Below are positions 60,372 through 64,000 of a DNA stretch of 64,000 nucleotides, one piece after another. Position 1 is the first letter of the stretch, and the number at the start of each line of letters is the position of its first letter. The stretch covers positions 62,001 through 126,000 of the forward strand of contig NZ_JAKUKE010000004.1 in NCBI RefSeq assembly GCF_024197615.1, written 5' to 3'. The notes beneath the pieces are model-generated. The model was not told the DNA's origin and searched no databases. It saw only the letters and a list, made by a program, of their open reading frames with translations. The stretch is from Desulfuromonas sp. KJ2020. GTDB lineage: Bacteria; Desulfobacterota; Desulfuromonadia; Desulfuromonadales; SZUA-540. The position numbers and the translations under genes are program-made.

Positions 60372-61694
60372 TTGAAAGAAGCAATACTCGTATGGATCAA
60401 TCAACTCGCTGAGTTGTTGGTAAAAATAGGAATTCCCGAGGAACACAGCGTCATGGGGGCCCTTGGAACCCTGTATTTTCTGCTGACCTTGCTGGTTCTG
60501 CTCATTGTCGTCTTGATGTTGAGGAAACGTACCAGAAAAACAGCCCTTCCCGCCGAAGAAGAAAAAACGGAACACGTGGCGGTCGAGTCTGTAGTCGAGC
60601 CGGAAGGGGAAGAGGCGGCGGCGGAAGCCGGAGAAGAGGAAGGGGGCGAGGAAGACCTTGGTGAGCCTGCGCCGCCCACGGAGGTGCCCGTGTCTTCCGT
60701 TGAGCCACCTGAGGAATCTGCGGCTAGGCTCATCAAAGTTTCTGAGGCCCGACCCGAGCCTTTACCCGAGACGCCTCAAAGTCTTATCGAGCGTATGCGT
60801 AAGGGACTGGCCAAGACCCAGTCGGCGGTTCTGGGGCGGATCGATTCACTGTTGAAATCCCATAAAGGCGAAGATGCCGAACTGCTGGAAGAGCTGGAAG
60901 AAATCCTGATTTCAGCTGATTTCGGCATGAAAACCACGATGGAGCTGACGGCTGCCATCGAAAAACGTCTGGCAAAGGGGGGGGCTCCCCGTCATGAAGC
61001 GGTTCGTGATGTCCTGCGGGAAGAAATAAGACAGCGGCTGCGTCTGGAGGCGGCTCCTCTCGATTTTTCCACCACATCGCCCTATGTCATCATGGTGGTA
61101 GGTGTCAACGGTGTGGGTAAGACCACGACCATCGGCAAATTGGCGAAGCAGCTGACCTCGCAAGGCAAACGGGTTGTTCTTGGCGCCGGGGACACCTTCC
61201 GGGCCGCCGCGGCGCAGCAGCTGTCGGTTTGGGGCGAGCGGGCCGGAGCTGAAGTGATTCGGCATGATGAAGGGGCCGATCCTGCTGCCGTAGCCTTTGA
61301 CGCCATCAAGGCTGCTATAGCCCGTAAAGCTGATGTCCTTATCCTTGACACGGCGGGAAGGCTCCATACGAAAGTGAACCTGATGGAAGAGATGAAGAAA
61401 ATCCGCCGCGTCCTCCATCGAGAGCTCCCTGGAGCACCGCAGGAAACCCTGCTCGTTCTCGATGCAACCACCGGACAAAATGCTCTGGTTCAGGCCCGGC
61501 TGTTCAAGGAGGCTGTCGAAGTTTCCGGCATCGCCCTGACCAAGCTGGACGGTACGGCCAAGGGCGGTATGGTTGTGGCTATCGGCAGCGAGCTGGATTT
61601 GCCTGTTCGTTTCGTGGGTATAGGCGAAGGCGTGGACGACCTCCGCACATTTGATCCCGACCTTTTTGTTGAGGCTCTTTTCCAGCGAAACTGA
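60372..61694 (+). CDS. ftsY: Signal recognition particle receptor FtsY with N-terminal membrane helix
   Basis: FtsY is the membrane receptor for the signal recognition particle. The 440-residue protein has a hydrophobic helix at about residues 29-50, followed by an acidic stretch (about 58-100) and the NG domain: P-loop [10 protein letters not shown] near residue 244, [15 protein letters not shown] and [11 protein letters not shown]. coli FtsY has the acidic part but no true transmembrane helix, so anchoring differs here. The TTG start at 60372 is supported by AAGGAG 7 bases before it. Confidence 0.96.
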   Translation: MKEAILVWINQLAELLVKIGIPEEHSVMGALGTLYFLLTLLVLLIVVLMLRKRTRKTALPAEEEKTEHVAVESVVEPEGEEAAAEAGEEEGGEEDLGEPAPPTEVPVSSVEPPEESAARLIKVSEARPEPLPETPQSLIERMRKGLAKTQSAVLGRIDSLLKSHKGEDAELLEELEEILISADFGMKTTMELTAAIEKRLAKGGAPRHEAVRDVLREEIRQRLRLEAAPLDFSTTSPYVIMVVGVNGVGKTTTIGKLAKQLTSQGKRVVLGAGDTFRAAAAQQLSVWGERAGAEVIRHDEGADPAAVAFDAIKAAIARKADVLILDTAGRLHTKVNLMEEMKKIRRVLHRELPGAPQETLLVLDATTGQNALVQARLFKEAVEVSGIALTKLDGTAKGGMVVAIGSELDLPVRFVGIGEGVDDLRTFDPDLFVEALFQRN

Positions 61695-61712
61695 CATGAA
61701 ACTGAAAGGTCT

Positions 61713-61741
61713 TGACTTTACAGGTTGCTTTACCTAGAATT
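61713..61741 (+). promoter_or_regulatory. Sigma-70 promoter of zapB-zapA
   Basis: TTGACT (61713-61718), a 17-base spacer and TAGAAT (61736-61741) match the consensus at ten of twelve positions. The start would be near 61748, about 18 bases before the zapB-like ATG. Confidence 0.65.
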
Positions 61742-61765
61742 TTTGATCAAACTGGAGTGGGGAAG

Positions 61766-61957
61766 ATGGATCTGGATGTCGTTTTCCGGCTTGAAGAAAA
61801 ACTCGATGACCTGTTGACGCAACATCACGATCTGCTGGATGAATGTAGACGACTCCGGGCCGAGAAAGAAGCCTTCCTCAGAGAACGCGACAGGGTTCGA
61901 TCCGAACTGGACAGGATATTGGAAAAACTCGACCGCGTTGATCGGGAGATCTCTTGA
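61766..61957 (+). CDS. ZapB-like coiled-coil cell division protein
   Basis: The 63-residue protein from the ATG at 61766 is one long coiled coil (RLEEKLDDLLTQHHDLLDEC, LRAEKEAFLRERDRVRSELD). Its size, heptads and position directly before zapA fit ZapB, which links the Z-ring to other division factors. GGAG and GGGGAAG precede the start; a longer frame from 61712 lies within the promoter. Sequence similarity is weak as expected for coiled coils. Confidence 0.75.
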   Translation: MDLDVVFRLEEKLDDLLTQHHDLLDECRRLRAEKEAFLRERDRVRSELDRILEKLDRVDREIS

Positions 61958-62232
61958 AAGAGGCTGTCCAGGTAACGATCCTGGGACAACAGTATACGGT
62001 CAAAAGTGATTCCGGTGCCGCGGATGTGCATCGGGTGGCTGCTTTCGTCAATGACCAGTTGTCCCACGTGGCCCGAGGAAAAAAGACGGTCGACACCCTG
62101 AATTCAGTCATCCTTGCTCTTATGAATCTGGCTGGAACGCATCTGCAACTGCTGGATGAACACACTGAGGCGGAAAAACGCCTGTTCCGCCTGCTGGAAA
62201 AGCTGGAAGAAGAGGCGGTTGACAGGAGCTGA
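61954..62232 (+). CDS. zapA: Cell division protein ZapA
   Basis: ZapA bundles FtsZ filaments. The 92-residue protein shows VTILGQQYTVKSDSGAADVH at the N-terminal beta domain and a C-terminal helix with heptads, as in the family. The TTG at 61954 overlaps the zapB-like stop as TTGA, and GGGAG lies 5 bases before it. Confidence 0.92.
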   Translation: MKEAVQVTILGQQYTVKSDSGAADVHRVAAFVNDQLSHVARGKKTVDTLNSVILALMNLAGTHLQLLDEHTEAEKRLFRLLEKLEEEAVDRS

Positions 62233-62634
62233 TTCTGCCCGTTGATTTAACGAAAACGACGATCGTCCGCATGCTTGCGGATGATGCGCTTATAAGGTGG
62301 CTTTGCCACGCCCTGATCTCCATCGGGAGACTTGAGATAGATTGATGAATGGAAATCGCGTCTGCCTTTTCAGGCGCTTTTGCAGGTCCGTTATGCTTGA
62401 ATTTTGTTCGAAAAAACTGACTGGCTCGTGCCGCGCTGACAATCACCTTCCTGGCAGGGAAGTCGAGGCGATGTCTGTCCCTCGGGTTAACCCGCCCGGA
62501 ATCTCAGTGTCTGCCCAACTGTGCTATGTGTTGAATCGAACTTAACCCCTGCGTGCCGGATCCCAAATCCGTCCTTTCCATTCCCTATCTGAACCTTCCT
62601 GCCGGAGATCATCTGCCCTGGAGGATCTCGGCTC
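62233..62634 (+). ncRNA. ssrS: Candidate 6S RNA (ssrS) locus between zapA and 5-FCL gene
   Basis: No protein is supported in this 402-base gap. It has many stems: atcgtccgca with tgcggatgat (62262-62285), gtggc with gccac (62297-62309), tctcc with ggaga (62317-62330), and the perfect palindrome cgggttaacccg (62483-62494). In many proteobacteria 6S RNA lies exactly between zapA and the 5-formyl-THF cyclo-ligase gene, as here. I could not fold a full 6S structure by eye, so exact ends are not given. Confidence 0.4.
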
Positions 62635-63213
62635 ATGCCAAAACAATCCATCCGGGAAAGGATGCTGGCAAAACGTCGGCATCTGGCTCCTGCCACCTGC
62701 TTCAGTAGAAGTCTGCTGGCGCAACGTCGGCTTCTGCAAACGCCTGAATTTCAGTCTGCCCGCACCGTGGGACTCTACAGTCCCATCATGAATGAAGTTT
62801 TTACCGAGACCCTTTTTGAGGTCGCTCGGAGCGAGGGAAAGAAGATTCTTTATCCGAGAGTGGGTAGCGATTCGCTAGAGTTTGTCGTGGTGGCGGACCG
62901 AAGCGAGTTGGCGCATGGCCGCTTCGGTGTGCTTGAGCCAGTCGGCGAGATTGTTCTCGCGGCCACCGATATCGATTTCCTGGTGATTCCCGGTGTGGCT
63001 TTTGATTTGTCGGGATTCAGGCTGGGCTACGGCAAGGGGTATTATGATCGGGCTCTGGCCCATCAGGTCGGACGGGGAGTGCTGGCTGGGCTTTGCTTTG
63101 ATTTTCAGGTTCTGGAGCGGCTGCCTGCCGAGTTGCATGACATTCAGCTGGATCTTGTGCTGACGGAGAGTCGGACGGTTAATACAGGTAAACAAACAGC
63201 CTTCAGGCATTAA
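62635..63213 (+). CDS. 5-formyltetrahydrofolate cyclo-ligase
   Basis: This enzyme converts 5-formyl-THF to 5,10-methenyl-THF with ATP. The 192-residue protein has the family's N-terminal IRERMLAKRRHL, VGLYSPIMNE and the ATP-binding RLGYGKGYYDRAL. The start ATG has GGAGGA about 9 bases upstream, inside a small hairpin (ccggagatc with gatctcgg). It is the gene known as ygfA or fau in E. coli, where it follows zapA and 6S RNA. Confidence 0.94.
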   Translation: MPKQSIRERMLAKRRHLAPATCFSRSLLAQRRLLQTPEFQSARTVGLYSPIMNEVFTETLFEVARSEGKKILYPRVGSDSLEFVVVADRSELAHGRFGVLEPVGEIVLAATDIDFLVIPGVAFDLSGFRLGYGKGYYDRALAHQVGRGVLAGLCFDFQVLERLPAELHDIQLDLVLTESRTVNTGKQTAFRH

Positions 63214-63243
63214 TTTACAACACGACTGAGGAGGACCCTAACG

Positions 63244-64000
63244 TTGCAGATAGATATCTTTTTATTGTTGGTATTGCTGGCGGCCTGTGGCGCGGCCGGC
63301 TACGTCATCGGAACGCTGATTCAGAGGAAGATGGCCGATTCTCGAGTCGCCAATGCTGAAAAAGCCTCGGAACAGATTGTCGAAGAAGCGAAAAAAGAAG
63401 CGGACACCATCCGTAAAGAAGCGATCATCCAGGCCAAGGATGCCGTTTTTCAGGCGAAATCCGAGTGGGAGAATGAAGCCCGGGAACTGCGGCGAGAGTT
63501 GCAGTCCCAGGAGAAGCGCTTCTTGCAGAAAGAGGAAAATCTTGATCGCCGCGCCATTCAGCTGGACAGCCGTGAAGAGGAGTTGCTCAAAAGTGAGCGT
63601 TCCGTGCTGCAGCGAGAGGAGCGCTTGGCCGGCAAAGAGAAGGATATTGACCGGTTGGTCGCGGAACAGAAGCAGCAGTTGGAGCAGATCTCCGGGTTGA
63701 GCTCCGAAGAAGCGAAACGTCAGTTGATGGAAGCCATGGAAAGCGAGGCTCGTCACGATGCAGCCAAAAGGATCAAGCAGATTGAAGAGGAAGCCAAGGA
63801 GGCCGCCGACAAGAAGGCCAAGGAGATCCTTGCTCTTGCCATCCAACGCTACGCCGGAGACTTTGTGGCTGAAAAGACCGTCAGTGTGGTGCCGCTGCCT
63901 TCTGATGAGATGAAGGGGCGGATCATCGGTCGGGAAGGGCGCAATATCCGGGCCATCGAGGCCGCCACGGGTATCGATCTGATCATTGACGATACGCCCG
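63244..64000 (+). CDS. rny: Ribonuclease Y, 5' part (3' end outside window)
   Basis: RNase Y is a membrane-anchored endonuclease that starts mRNA decay. The visible 252 codons start with TTG at 63244 (GAGGAGGA about 9 bases upstream) and encode a membrane helix (residues 4-24), a long charged coiled coil (about 30-200), and the start of the KH domain with [15 protein letters not shown]. The HD catalytic domain lies beyond the window. The frame is open to the end. Confidence 0.95.
   Translation, partial: MQIDIFLLLVLLAACGAAGYVIGTLIQRKMADSRVANAEKASEQIVEEAKKEADTIRKEAIIQAKDAVFQAKSEWENEARELRRELQSQEKRFLQKEENLDRRAIQLDSREEELLKSERSVLQREERLAGKEKDIDRLVAEQKQQLEQISGLSSEEAKRQLMEAMESEARHDAAKRIKQIEEEAKEAADKKAKEILALAIQRYAGDFVAEKTVSVVPLPSDEMKGRIIGREGRNIRAIEAATGIDLIIDDTP

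Noticed and set aside
1-64000. tRNA, rRNA, CRISPR array, insertion sequence or prophage
   Set aside because: Read on both strands; no cloverleaf with CCA-type end, no regularly spaced repeats, and no transposase or integrase motif was found.

Overview
The window reads as a chromosomal segment of a Gram-negative, flagellated deltaproteobacterium, most likely of the Desulfuromonadales (Geobacter/Desulfuromonas/Pelobacter type). This placement is inferred from gene content and order: P- and L-ring genes (outer membrane), a csrA-fliW pair inside the flgMNKL operon, sigma-54-like and sigma-28-like promoters, an SSS-family (acetate-type) symporter with a DUF4212 partner and a CNB-CBS-DUF294 protein, a roadblock/LC7 gene between smc and ftsY, and ubiE/menG. 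No rRNA, tRNA, CRISPR array or prophage was seen.

Region 1 (1-9.9 kb) is a flagellar operon on the + strand: the 3' part of flhA, then flhF, flhG, fliA, a DUF2802-like gene, flgF, flgG, flgA, flgH, flgI and a short flgJ (rod-binding part only). A hairpin terminator follows.

Region 2 (10.0-26.1 kb) is a tightly packed glycan island on the + strand behind a good sigma-54-type promoter. It encodes a CDP-3,6-dideoxyhexose pathway (rfbF, rfbG, rfbH, an RmlC-like epimerase, a short-chain reductase), two radical SAM proteins, a GT-B glycosyltransferase and a methyltransferase. It ends with a 1977-residue protein that joins GT2, B12-binding radical SAM, GT2, GT2, TPR repeats, a further GT-like domain and a methyltransferase-like tail in one reading frame. 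Because flagellar genes lie on both sides, flagellin or filament glycosylation is the likely role.

Region 3 (26.2-38.0 kb) is the late flagellar region: flgM, flgN, flgK, flgL, csrA, fliW, an O-GlcNAc-transferase-like (GT41) gene, a GT2 gene, flagellin fliC, flaG, fliD, fliS, a small TPR gene, a FliT/FlgN-like chaperone and a PilZ gene. Consensus FliA (sigma-28) promoters precede flgM and fliC. The csrA and fliC leaders carry hairpins with GGA in the loop, which suggests CsrA/FliW control of flagellin translation.

Region 4 (38.0-39.85 kb) is repeat-rich. Two near-identical repeats of about 250 bp flank a mazEF toxin-antitoxin pair. Region 5 (39.85-42.9 kb) has a GGDEF gene and a divergent fliK-like/flhX/cheW operon, both under FliA-type promoters placed back to back.

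Region 6 (42.9-48 kb, - strand) is a solute:sodium symporter cluster with an IclR regulator. Region 7 (48.2-56.3 kb) holds a Nudix hydrolase, ubiE, an isochorismatase-like hydrolase, an AsmA-like protein, a sensor kinase and an RluA-type pseudouridine synthase. Region 8 (56.4-64 kb, + strand) is housekeeping: smc, roadblock, ftsY, zapB-like, zapA, a 400-base gap that by synteny is the expected 6S RNA site, 5-formyl-THF cyclo-ligase, and the 5' part of rny (RNase Y).
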